Shown: piece by piece, positions 34,108-41,885 of the stretch
Numbering within the stretch: position 1 is the stretch's first letter
How the letters are laid out: each line of letters starts with the position of its first letter
Notes under the pieces: model-generated
The model's database searches: none
Seen by the model: the letters and a program-made list of their open reading frames with translations, nothing else
What the model was told of the DNA's origin: nothing
From: Virgibacillus halodenitrificans JCM 12304
GTDB taxonomy: Bacteria > Bacillota > Bacilli > Bacillales > Amphibacillaceae
Direction: 5' to 3'
Assembly: GCF_001310895.1 (NCBI RefSeq)
Contig: NZ_BAZS01000001.1
Coordinates: 1-64,000 of the forward strand
Length of the DNA: 64,000 bases
Translations under genes and position numbers: made by a program

Positions 34108-35058
34108 ATGATAAAACAGCAAATTGACTTATTCCCTAATGAAATGTGGGTAACAAATGTTCAAGTTGCAACGGTATGGACATCCCCAGAGTCTGCTAGA
34201 GATGTGGATACAGCTGGCGTGACTACCCCAACGAATATAGATAAGTGGATTGCGAACCTCACACATGAGGAAAAACTGGCACTTTGTGACGAGAACAGTG
34301 TTCAATCCCAACTTTTATATGGTGAGCCAGTACTTATTGATGAAATAAAGGAAGAGTGGGCAAGAGTAGTTATCCCCTCACAGCCTTCTAACAAGGATGA
34401 ACGTGGCTACCCGGGCTGGGTTCCCCTAAAACAATTGACACAAGTGAAAAAAGAGGAGTGGGAAAGCGAACTTACTGCTGCCGTTATCAGTGATAAGGCT
34501 TGGCTCACATCCGATAAGGGTGAAGAGTTAATGAAACTCAGCTATATGACCTTCCTGCCAATAGAAGAAGTTCAGGAAGATAGAATAAAAGTAAAAACCC
34601 CAGTCGGATCTGGTTATATTCATGCATCATCTATCAAGATATTCACGACATCTTTAGGCATAGAACAAGGAACAGGTAAGGCAATTGTGGAAGCAGGAGA
34701 ACCGTTTTTAGAATTAAGTTATTTTTGGGGAGGCATGAGTTCGTTTGGTTACGATTGCTCTGGTCTGGCTTATGCTACTCACAAAGCAAATGGCTATCAA
34801 ATACCAAGAGATGCGAGCGACCAGGCTGCTTCAGGTAAAAAGGTTGCTTTTAATGAGCTTCTTCCAGGGGACTTAATTTTCTTTGCCTATGAAGAGGGAA
34901 AGGGAAAATTACATCATGTAGGAATCTATTATGGCAATGGAAAGATGCTGCATTCACCGCAAACGGGTAGAGGGATTGAAATTATCAACTTAGAAGGAAC
35001 AAAATATGAAAAAGAGCTATGTGCCGCATGCCGCTATTGGCATGAGAATAAGGAGTAA
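34108..35058 (+). CDS. ykfC: Gamma-D-glutamyl-L-diamino acid endopeptidase YkfC (NlpC/P60)
   Basis: It hydrolyses murein peptides between D-Glu and the diamino acid. 316 aa. N-terminal bacterial SH3-like domains (about residues 10-180) precede an NlpC/P60 domain: catalytic Cys in [14 protein letters not shown], His in LHHVGIYYG and a third polar residue at HSPQTG. No signal peptide is seen, as expected for a cytoplasmic recycling enzyme acting on imported peptides. AAAGGAG precedes ATG 34108. Confidence 0.91.
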   Translation: MIKQQIDLFPNEMWVTNVQVATVWTSPESARDVDTAGVTTPTNIDKWIANLTHEEKLALCDENSVQSQLLYGEPVLIDEIKEEWARVVIPSQPSNKDERGYPGWVPLKQLTQVKKEEWESELTAAVISDKAWLTSDKGEELMKLSYMTFLPIEEVQEDRIKVKTPVGSGYIHASSIKIFTTSLGIEQGTGKAIVEAGEPFLELSYFWGGMSSFGYDCSGLAYATHKANGYQIPRDASDQAASGKKVAFNELLPGDLIFFAYEEGKGKLHHVGIYYGNGKMLHSPQTGRGIEIINLEGTKYEKELCAACRYWHENKE

Positions 35059-35062
35059 TAAT

Positions 35063-36079
35063 ATGGACGATAAAGTGTTGCAAGTAAATCAGTTGAAAAA
35101 GCATTTTGATATGGGAAAAGGAAAGGTGCTTAAGGCAGTAGATGGGGTTACCTTTTATGTGAAAAAAGGAGAAACATTTGGACTTGTAGGAGAATCGGGA
35201 TGTGGAAAATCTACCATTGGTCGCACGATTCTCGGTCTGTATGATAAAACAGAAGGCGATGTTATTTACGACGGAAATGATATTCATGCATTGTCTGAGA
35301 AGGATCGTTTTACCTTTTATCGTAAAATGCAAATGATTTTCCAGGATCCATATGCTTCTCTTAATCCCCGTTCCACTGTGAAAGAGGTTATTTCAGAACC
35401 AATGGAAGTACATGGACTATACAAAAATAAAAAAGAACAGCTTGATCGTGTCTATCAACTATTGGAGGAGGTAGGTCTTAACCGTGATCATGCTAACCGG
35501 TATCCGCATGAATTCAGTGGCGGACAACGGCAACGAATAGGAATAGCACGAGCACTCGCATTAAATCCTGATTTTATTATTGCGGATGAACCAATCTCGG
35601 CGCTGGATGTATCTGTGCAAGCTCAGGTAGTCAATCTTTTGAAGGAGCTTCAAACTGAAAAAGGTTTAACCTTTTTATTTATCGCCCATGACTTATCTAT
35701 GGTGAAACAAATATCGGATCGAATCGGGGTTATGTATCTTGGCAATATGGTGGAGTTAACCACAAGTGAGCAGCTTTATGATAACCCATTACATCCTTAT
35801 ACTAAGGCTTTGTTATCAGCGATTCCAATACCAGATCCGGATATTGAAGAAAGGAGAGAGCGGATTATCCTCGAAGGAGAATTGCCGAGTCCAATCGATC
35901 CTCCGAGTGGATGTGTTTTCCGGACACGCTGCCCGATGGCAATGGAGGTATGCTCCGAACTCCGTCCAGCATGGCAAGAAGTAGAAAAAGACCATCATGT
36001 GGCATGTCATCTCTATGATAGTACGCTTACTAAAGAGCAGACGAAAAAAATTGTTCCACAGCATGCTAAGGTTTTCTAA
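35063..36079 (+). CDS. ykfD: Oligopeptide ABC transporter ATPase YkfD (DppF type)
   Basis: Second ATPase of the importer. Walker [12 protein letters not shown], signature [15 protein letters not shown], Walker [15 protein letters not shown], switch FIAHDLSM and the C-terminal [14 protein letters not shown] motif. ATG 35063 is preferred to 35006 because AAGGAG lies upstream and the longer frame would overlap ykfC. It is the last gene of the operon; the next gene, spoIID, has its own signals. Confidence 0.92.
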   Translation: MDDKVLQVNQLKKHFDMGKGKVLKAVDGVTFYVKKGETFGLVGESGCGKSTIGRTILGLYDKTEGDVIYDGNDIHALSEKDRFTFYRKMQMIFQDPYASLNPRSTVKEVISEPMEVHGLYKNKKEQLDRVYQLLEEVGLNRDHANRYPHEFSGGQRQRIGIARALALNPDFIIADEPISALDVSVQAQVVNLLKELQTEKGLTFLFIAHDLSMVKQISDRIGVMYLGNMVELTTSEQLYDNPLHPYTKALLSAIPIPDPDIEERRERIILEGELPSPIDPPSGCVFRTRCPMAMEVCSELRPAWQEVEKDHHVACHLYDSTLTKEQTKKIVPQHAKVF

Positions 36080-36087
36080 ATCTTATG

Positions 36088-36116
36088 TTCTATTGAAATC
36101 CCCTTTTGTATACATT
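36088..36116 (+). promoter_or_regulatory. Candidate sigma-E promoter for spoIID
   Basis: A TATACATT element (36109-36116) fits the sigma-E -10 consensus CATACANT at seven of eight positions. A weak TTCTATT -35 lies 14 bp upstream. spoIID belongs to the sigma-E regulon in B. subtilis. Confidence 0.35.
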
Positions 36117-36161
36117 TAATAGTAGGGATACTAGACTAAATGAATGCAAAGGGGGATGGCA

Positions 36162-37331
36162 TTGAAAAAACCAAATATGTATCATTCAGCGAAGAACAAA
36201 TCCATCATAAAGAAAATAAAATCGAAGCAGAAGGCAACATACAAAGGAACACTTCCCAAAAAAATTCCGCCCTGGAAAAGGAAAACAGCTTTTCACAAAC
36301 CTAAAACAGCAGCAACATGGAAGCTCCCTACAATTTTACTGATATCCAGTTTATTTTTTATCATTCTAATTATCCCTACGCTCATTGTAATTCCATTTGG
36401 GAAAGAGAGTGAAAATGAAAGCAGGATGGTGGAAAAAGAGCAAACTGCCCAGACTCCGCAAGAAGAAACAGAAGCTTCACCATTTTCGGTAGCAGTTATG
36501 CGATCGACATCCGAGGAAGTAGAAAATGTCCCTCTAGAGACCTATGTCTCCAGGGTAATTGCTTCAGAAATGCCTGCTGATTTTGAATTGGAGGCATTGA
36601 AAGCGCAAGCCTTGGCGGCGCGTACGTATATTGTTAATCATAAGCTCCACACAAATGAAAACGATAAGAAAGAATCGGATGTAACGGATACTGTCCAACA
36701 TCAGGTTTATAAGGATGATAAGGAGCTAAAGCGTCAGTGGGGAAGCGATTATGAGTGGAAAATAGATAAAATAAAGAAAGCAGTCCAGGAAACGAAGGGT
36801 GAGATACTAACATACAATAGCCAGCCTATAACTCCGGCATTTTTCTCTACAAGCAATGGTTTTACAGAAAACTCGGAGGACTACTGGGAAAATGAACTTC
36901 CTTACTTACGCAGTGTGGAGAGTCATTGGGACAAATCATCGCCAAAATTTTTAGACCAAAAAATATTTACACTAAACCAATTTGAAAACGCCATGAAAGT
37001 GGAATTAAACAAGAGTGGGTCACTGGTCATGGAAGTAACCAGAACGAAAAGCAATCGGGTAGATGAACTGATGATTGATGGGCATAAGTTTTCAGGAAGA
37101 GTCGTTAGGGAAAAGTTAGAATTGCGCTCAAGCGATTTCAAAATTAAACAAAAAAATGACCATCTGATATTCACTACCAAAGGTTATGGACATGGAATTG
37201 GAATGAGCCAATATGGTGCTAATGGGATGGCAAAAGAAGGGAAGACATATAAGGACATTGTGAATCATTATTATAAAGGAGTAGAGATAAGCACGGTCAC
37301 AGATACAGCTCCAGCCCTTGTCGCTAAATAG
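36162..37331 (+). CDS. spoIID: Stage II sporulation protein D (SpoIID)
   Basis: A mother-cell lytic transglycosylase that thins septal peptidoglycan to drive engulfment with SpoIIM and SpoIIP. A basic cytoplasmic N-terminus (about 45 residues, longer than in B. subtilis) precedes one membrane helix near residues 47-66. The SpoIID domain follows, with LETYVSRVIASEMPADFELEALKAQALAARTY (catalytic Glu region) and GYGHGIGMSQYGANGMA near the end. TTG 36162 is preferred because AAAGGGGG is 6 nt upstream; ATG 36156 would be too close. Confidence 0.9.
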   Translation: MKKPNMYHSAKNKSIIKKIKSKQKATYKGTLPKKIPPWKRKTAFHKPKTAATWKLPTILLISSLFFIILIIPTLIVIPFGKESENESRMVEKEQTAQTPQEETEASPFSVAVMRSTSEEVENVPLETYVSRVIASEMPADFELEALKAQALAARTYIVNHKLHTNENDKKESDVTDTVQHQVYKDDKELKRQWGSDYEWKIDKIKKAVQETKGEILTYNSQPITPAFFSTSNGFTENSEDYWENELPYLRSVESHWDKSSPKFLDQKIFTLNQFENAMKVELNKSGSLVMEVTRTKSNRVDELMIDGHKFSGRVVREKLELRSSDFKIKQKNDHLIFTTKGYGHGIGMSQYGANGMAKEGKTYKDIVNHYYKGVEISTVTDTAPALVAK

Positions 37332-37347
37332 ACAGGGCTTTTTTTAT
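37312..37347 (+). terminator. Terminator overlapping the end of spoIID
   Basis: AGCCCTTGTC pairs with GACAGGGCT across the spoIID stop codon, followed by seven T. Confidence 0.85.
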
Positions 37348-37484
37348 TGCTTCTTTATATTTAGGGATTGAAAGTTGTTTCGCAAAATTTATATATTGCG
37401 ACGTAACTGTAAGTATTGTAAATCACTGTTTCTAAAAGATACACTACTAAAATATATTTTAATACGTTTTGATGATCATCTACC

Positions 37485-38010
37485 GCCATTGATTTCCATT
37501 ACAGATGAACGCTTTCACACCTCCGGGTACAAGCGCGACATCTGTTCGTAACCTCACAGTGTCTTCTTTGCCGCCCGGCATGGCCTCAGCCGCTTCCTCC
37601 GCTACGCTCCGTCCAGGGTCTTCGCCTCATGCTATTCCGGCAGGAGTCGTGGGCCAACAGGACGTTGGTCATGCAATCGTTGCCACAGGACGTGGCGTTT
37701 TTAGATTGCCATCTTCCATTCCAATCAATTGGTATGTGCTATTGATTAATTTGAGGTATTTAAGAATTGAATAAGTAGCTCTTATCTTTAATCTTTGAGA
37801 TATACACCTTAGCGGAGGGAAAATATGTAGACTCCAGCGGGAAAAGCGAGACTAGCGAGACCCCACAGAACGGAACTAATTAGGAACAAAGGCTAAGTTC
37901 GTCACGTCCTGTGACAACGCCTTTGTAACCAGCATCCTGCAGGCCCGAGTTCGAGGAGGCTCGCAGGCCGCCCGCGGAAAGCGTAATATTTTCCCGTAGC
38001 GAGATTAGAA
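37485..38010. repeat. GC-rich palindromic repeat, copy C (two modules with insertions)
   Basis: The left module (37485-37735) repeats copy A closely (CACACCTCCGGGTACAAGCG, CCTCAGCCGCTTCCTCCGCTAC). It carries an extra segment with two AGGAC-loop hairpins. The right module (37805-38002) runs from AGCGGAGGGAAAATATG to TATTTTCCCGTAGCG and contains a third. The short frame at 37505-37774 is not considered a gene. The 38010-38260 remainder shows nothing but AT-rich sequence. Confidence 0.8.
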
Positions 38011-38261
38011 AATCATATCCACTACGTCGCATTTTACTCCAACTCTACAGATAATTAAATAGTACAAGATAACTCAAAACAATTGATAATAGGTTCTGCA
38101 GGAGACAGAGATGCGGCTGGAAATAATAATTTATTTTAGTTATATGAAGCTTATTATCTCCCAAAAAGGGCATTAACGGCACTTCCTCCATCTGGTAATT
38201 GCTTAATTTACCCTAATAAAACGATTAAATACACTTTTTTCAAAAATTTTTTTCAAGAGAT

Positions 38262-38290
38262 GTATAGATTTTCCCTTTTCTGATCAGAAT
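38262..38290 (+). promoter_or_regulatory. Candidate sigma-F promoter for spoIIQ
   Basis: GTATA (38262-38266), a 15-bp spacer and GATCAGAAT (38282-38290) fit the sigma-F pattern GYWTA-N15-GGNNANAAT with one mismatch. spoIIQ is a forespore sigma-F gene in B. subtilis. Confidence 0.5.
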
Positions 38291-38310
38291 GGTTGTTGAG
38301 GTGATGATCT

Positions 38311-39198
38311 ATGAATGAGGAAAACAAAGGAACTCCAAAAAATAAGTGGAGTAACATTTTTCGGAAAAAGTGGTTTTTCCCGGCACTCTATTTAACAATA
38401 GCAGCAGTACTATTGTCAGTGGTTGTATGGTATCAAAACTTGGATAATCAGATTCCAGATGCCCAGGACCAAATTGACAATCAGGAAGAAGGCTTTTCGC
38501 CAAATCCAAATGACGAAGATGCACAACCTGTAATGGATCAGCAAGAAGTTATAGAGATGCCTGTAACAAACCAAGATCAAGCAGAAATCGTAACTAAATT
38601 CTTCGATTACAACGCGGAACAAAAGGACCAGGAAAGTGCATTGGTTCTCTATAACAACAGGTATTATCAGAGCAAAGGAGTAGATATTGCTTCTGCTAAT
38701 GATGAAACTTTTGAAGTAGTAGCTGCCCTAAGTGGAACTATTACAGAAGTGAAAGAGGACCCATTGCTAGGAAATGTCGTTGTACTGTCTCATGATAATG
38801 ATGTAATGACGTACTATGCTAGTCTTGGAGATGTAAAGGTTAAAGCTGGTGAAAAGATCAAGCAAGGTGATCTATTAGGAACTGCCGGAAAGAACTTATT
38901 TGGAAAAGACAGTGGAACACACGTTTATTTCGAACTTAGAAAAGACGGTAAAGAAGTGAACCCAGAAACCTATTTCAATCAGCCAGTAAGCAAGCTTGAG
39001 AATATTACTGAAGAAGTAGCTGAGGAAGATAAAGCAGAAGATCAATCAGAACAAACAGAAGCTACTGAGACAGAGGACAGCAGTACAGAACCTACTCAAG
39101 AGGAAGACACTCAAGAGAATGACGAAACAAATACGGATACAGATAAGCAAGAAGAGCAAGGCAAGGAAGAAACGAATGATACTTCAGCAAGTGCATAA
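38311..39198 (+). CDS. spoIIQ: Stage II sporulation protein Q (SpoIIQ)
   Basis: The forespore half of the SpoIIQ-SpoIIIAH channel that links the two cells during engulfment. 295 aa. A short basic N-terminus and one membrane helix (about residues 24-42) are followed by an acidic linker and a LytM/M23 domain. Metal ligands are degenerate: the usual YAHL is YYASL and the HxH motif reads HVYFEL, so it is not expected to be a peptidase, as in B. subtilis. The last 60 residues are a very acidic Glu/Thr tail. Confidence 0.92.
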   Translation: MNEENKGTPKNKWSNIFRKKWFFPALYLTIAAVLLSVVVWYQNLDNQIPDAQDQIDNQEEGFSPNPNDEDAQPVMDQQEVIEMPVTNQDQAEIVTKFFDYNAEQKDQESALVLYNNRYYQSKGVDIASANDETFEVVAALSGTITEVKEDPLLGNVVVLSHDNDVMTYYASLGDVKVKAGEKIKQGDLLGTAGKNLFGKDSGTHVYFELRKDGKEVNPETYFNQPVSKLENITEEVAEEDKAEDQSEQTEATETEDSSTEPTQEEDTQENDETNTDTDKQEEQGKEETNDTSASA

Positions 39199-39318
39199 AT
39201 TGCTGTGATCATTCAACGTAGTTTAATAGAAACAATCTAATTTATATCATGCAGGGATTTGAAAAGTACTAATTTTGTATGACTCAGGTCCTGCATGCCC
39301 CCTGACTATATTTAATAG

Positions 39319-39365
39319 AGCCTGAAGAATTTTCCCAACAATAAAGGGCATTCTTCGGGCTTTTT
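39319..39365 (+). terminator. Intrinsic terminator after spoIIQ
   Basis: AGCCTGAAGAAT pairs with ATTCTTCGGGCT (one wobble), followed by TTTTT. It lies about 120 bp after the stop codon. Confidence 0.8.
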
Positions 39366-39493
39366 ATATGAGAATGAAGTATAATAAGATCTAATAGTAT
39401 GTTAATATTAAGAGAAGTGCAATAATTGTTGAATTTTGTAACAATATAACAGGCACATTAAAATATCTGTCCAGATATGAAAGGAGCTTCCAT

Positions 39494-40522
39494 ATGTTCA
39501 ATTCGAAGGTTGAGCTGTCGGGTTTGGATCAGTTATCTTTGTCGCAATTAATGGGAGTGCTCTATCAGAAATATAAGGATGAGATGATTACAAAAAAACG
39601 AATAAAAGAAATTTGTTTGCAAACAAACTCTCCGGAACTTCAAAAGACAGGGATGGAATTCTTGTATATGAATGGATTTTATACGGAGCTGGAGACACTC
39701 ATTTTAAAAAATCACCAATCCTCTTATACTTCAAACCGTAAATGGGCACTTGTTTATCAGTACACACTTGAGAGAAGAAAAAAACAGACCCCACCACGTG
39801 AATTACTAGGCAGACTAAATTTTATTCGAACGAAGGAACCTGAATTGACCTGCTTAGTTGAACTGCTACGCGTTACCTTGCACTATGACCTCCAAGAGTA
39901 TTCAAAATTAGGTAACTTTCTGTATAATCAGCCTCAGCTTTTCAATGAAGTAGAGGATAATGTATTGCGCAATTATTTCCATGTCAGACTCTACCAAATC
40001 TTGCTTACTTATTATACATTAAGAGATCAAGTGATTATGGCAAGAAAGTTTGGCTATCGGTTGCTAAACCAATCTACAAATGCAATGACTAAAATAGGTA
40101 CACATATTAAGCTGGGCTTAACCTATACATTTGATTCGTATACACAAGGTATGTACCATTTTCACCAAGCATTGGAGCTGGCAAAACACCATCATATAGA
40201 AAAATATGATTATTTGATACTACAACGAAATATTCCTTTTCTTGCAGCTCACTGGAATCGGGTGGACAACATCTACACAAAGGATAAAAGTGAACAGGCA
40301 CATATTGAAATTGCCAAAGGAAATAACCAGAATGCCATTGAGATACTTGAGGAACTTCCACTAAACAGTCCTTTTCAGCTATATTATATGGGGAGGGCAA
40401 AGCAAGATAAACAACTTCTTTTAAAATCTTATAGAGAATTTATTGAAAAAAGAAGTGACCACTTTTTCAGTAAATTACCACTTGCCGCCCTAAAGAAAAT
40501 GAACAGTAAAGAGGAGATTTAA
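39494..40522 (+). CDS. AimR-like helical-repeat peptide receptor, no HTH domain
   Basis: 342 aa, all-helical, TPR-like. From memory, its C-terminal third parallels phage AimR. The blocks NAIEILEELP, YYMGRAKQDKQLLLKSYREF and DHFFSKLPLAALKKM match AimR's run of a small-residue helix, YLMGxxxxDKExFxxSxxYF and DxFxxKLPLxxLKxx. AimR is about 380 aa with an N-terminal helix-turn-helix of some 45 residues. Here the protein appears to start after that region, so it may act by protein binding, as Rap proteins do. AAAGGAG precedes ATG 39494. A small secreted-peptide gene follows, the AimR-AimP order. No prophage genes are near. Rap or another TPR family is the alternative. Confidence 0.72.
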   Translation: MFNSKVELSGLDQLSLSQLMGVLYQKYKDEMITKKRIKEICLQTNSPELQKTGMEFLYMNGFYTELETLILKNHQSSYTSNRKWALVYQYTLERRKKQTPPRELLGRLNFIRTKEPELTCLVELLRVTLHYDLQEYSKLGNFLYNQPQLFNEVEDNVLRNYFHVRLYQILLTYYTLRDQVIMARKFGYRLLNQSTNAMTKIGTHIKLGLTYTFDSYTQGMYHFHQALELAKHHHIEKYDYLILQRNIPFLAAHWNRVDNIYTKDKSEQAHIEIAKGNNQNAIEILEELPLNSPFQLYYMGRAKQDKQLLLKSYREFIEKRSDHFFSKLPLAALKKMNSKEEI

Positions 40523-40537
40523 TATCTCCTCTCTTTT
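40511..40537 (+). terminator. Short terminator at the end of the receptor gene
   Basis: GAGGAGAT/ATCTCCTC with a TTAAT loop, overlapping the receptor stop codon and followed by TCTTTT. It would attenuate transcription into the peptide gene. Confidence 0.65.
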
Positions 40538-40615
40538 CTCCTCGCAAACTAGGTCTTTTTTCCTGCGTAAAAAGGTCCGGCTTTTTCAGATCAAACATTC
40601 CAAGGAGGAATTTTA

Positions 40616-40741
40616 ATGAAAAAGTTGAAGTTTTTTCTCTTAATCATCCTAATTTCGCTTTCTTTTACAATTACGACTGATCCAGGTACTGCTGCCGGTG
40701 ATACGATTAAATCTGATCCTGATTTCGGTGATGTTGATTAA
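40616..40741 (+). CDS. AimP/Phr-like secreted signal-peptide precursor
   Basis: A 41-codon gene with a near-perfect AAGGAGGAA site 5 nt before ATG 40616. The product has a Lys-rich start (MKKLK), a hydrophobic core of about 13 residues (FFLLIILISLSF), a polar stretch (TITTDPGTAA, probable cleavage region) and a short acidic C-terminus ending SDPDFGDVD. This is the layout of AimP and Phr pre-peptides, whose mature 5-8-residue signals come from the C-terminus. The candidate mature signal is the last six to nine residues. It lies 93 bp after the receptor gene. No homologue is known to me; the call rests on architecture and position. Confidence 0.72.
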   Translation: MKKLKFFLLIILISLSFTITTDPGTAAGDTIKSDPDFGDVD

Positions 40742-41186
40742 TTCTTTGGAGCTAAACCAGTACTTTACTCAATTTTAATTTAAATGTAAGAAAGAAGAAT
40801 AAATGATTTCTAAGAGAAAGCTGGACCTTTTTCATATAAGTTTTCCGACTTCCTTTTGAAAATACTTCTTGTCCTATAACGAATAATTAAAATTATAATC
40901 ATAAACCTCTTCTTCTTGTAATAAAATGTTACAAACCAAGCAATCAGAAATGTCTGAGGTGAGAGCTTGTGTGGCACTTCTGAAATAGATAAAAGACAGC
41001 CTGCCTTTACTTATTAATAACTGAAAATTGGATAAATTATCTAGTGACATGTTTCTAGATCATTTGCTTAAGCTTACATAATCAAATACTTAGTTCCTTG
41101 TACATGCAAATAAAATATATGCCACTACATTTACACCTTGTCTCAAACCCACACCTCGGAAATATCCAACTAGGGAGGCGAATGGT
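40742..41186. other. Non-coding interval before spoIIID
   Basis: About 445 bp, very AT-rich. No frame with a ribosome site is seen, and no clear terminator follows the peptide gene. A spoIIID promoter is expected here, but I could not place one with confidence. Confidence 0.5.
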
Positions 41187-41480
41187 GTGCATGATTACAT
41201 CAAAGAGAGGACTATCAGGATAGGGAAGTATGTTGTGGAAACGAGAAAAACTGTCCGTGTGATAGCAAAAGAATTTGGTGTCTCGAAAAGCACAGTACAC
41301 AAAGATCTTTCAGAACGTTTACCGGAAATAAATCCAGAGCTGGCCAATCAGGTAAAAGAAGTATTGGAATATCACAAATCAATCCGTCATCTCCGTGGCG
41401 GAGAAGCAACTAGAAAAAAATACAAATTTGAACCAGAAAGCGAAACTGGAAAACAGAATCAGCCAAGACCAGTAGGGTAA
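41187..41480 (+). CDS. spoIIID: Sporulation transcription factor SpoIIID
   Basis: A small DNA-binding regulator of late sigma-E genes and of sigK. 97 aa. The helix-turn-helix is TVRVIAKEFGVSKSTVHKDL (about residues 23-42), followed by the basic C-terminal helix SIRHLRGGEATRKKYK. The start is GTG 41187 with GGGAGG 8 nt upstream; the encoded HDYIKERT matches the family N-terminus. Confidence 0.96.
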   Translation: MHDYIKERTIRIGKYVVETRKTVRVIAKEFGVSKSTVHKDLSERLPEINPELANQVKEVLEYHKSIRHLRGGEATRKKYKFEPESETGKQNQPRPVG

Positions 41481-41510
41481 CCTTTAACTAGCAGCTTGGG
41501 GAGGTGATTA

Positions 41511-41537
41511 ATGAAAGAGGTGTATCCATATACTTAA
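41511..41537 (+). other. Eight-codon ORF with strong ribosome site
   Basis: GGGGAGGTGAT (41498-41508) precedes ATG 41511, which reads MKEVYPYT and stops just before a terminator. It may be the start of a lost gene or a tiny peptide. Expression is unproven. Confidence 0.3.
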
Positions 41538-41540
41538 TAG

Positions 41541-41575
41541 AAAATCCAGCAATAGATATCTGTTGCTGGATTTTC
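41541..41575 (+). terminator. Intrinsic terminator after spoIIID
   Basis: AAAATCCAGCAA/TTGCTGGATTTT, symmetrical and able to work in both directions. Confidence 0.85.
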
Positions 41576-41639
41576 TATGTCCTGAGAAGGGCTGTGCTCG
41601 CTCTAAGGGGAGGCTGATTGGCAGGAGTGCAATGGATTT

Positions 41640-41745
41640 CACAGCAGAGCGAGTTAATCCGCCAGAGGGGGGAAGTAATCGTTCGGAGAGCAGGATAATC
41701 CGCCGGAGGGAGAAGTAATCAGCCACAAAGCGCAACAATCTTCAG
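41640..41745. repeat. Family A repeat cluster
   Basis: Degenerate 20-bp units: ACAGCAGAGCGAGTTAATCC, GCCAGAGGGGGGAAGTAATC, GTTCGGAGAGCAGGATAATCC, GCCGGAGGGAGAAGTAATCA and GCCACAAAGCG. They match the cores seen at 1-224. Confidence 0.7.
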
Positions 41746-41885
41746 ACAGGTTTATAAGACAGATTTCCTACATAAAAATTTCTTCAAATTGCAGTTAATT
41801 GTTGAAAATTGTGGTAAAATATTATATTAGTAGCATTGTGTTTAAAATGTGAGATAGTATTTTTATGCTAGGAGGATCTAGATTC

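Noticed and set aside
38311-39198. Active M23 endopeptidase
   Set aside because: Two metal-ligand His positions are replaced (YYASL and HVYFEL); context and topology identify SpoIIQ.
39494-40741. Remnant of an arbitrium prophage
   Set aside because: No integrase, repressor, structural or attachment sequences are seen, and the flanks are conserved sporulation genes.
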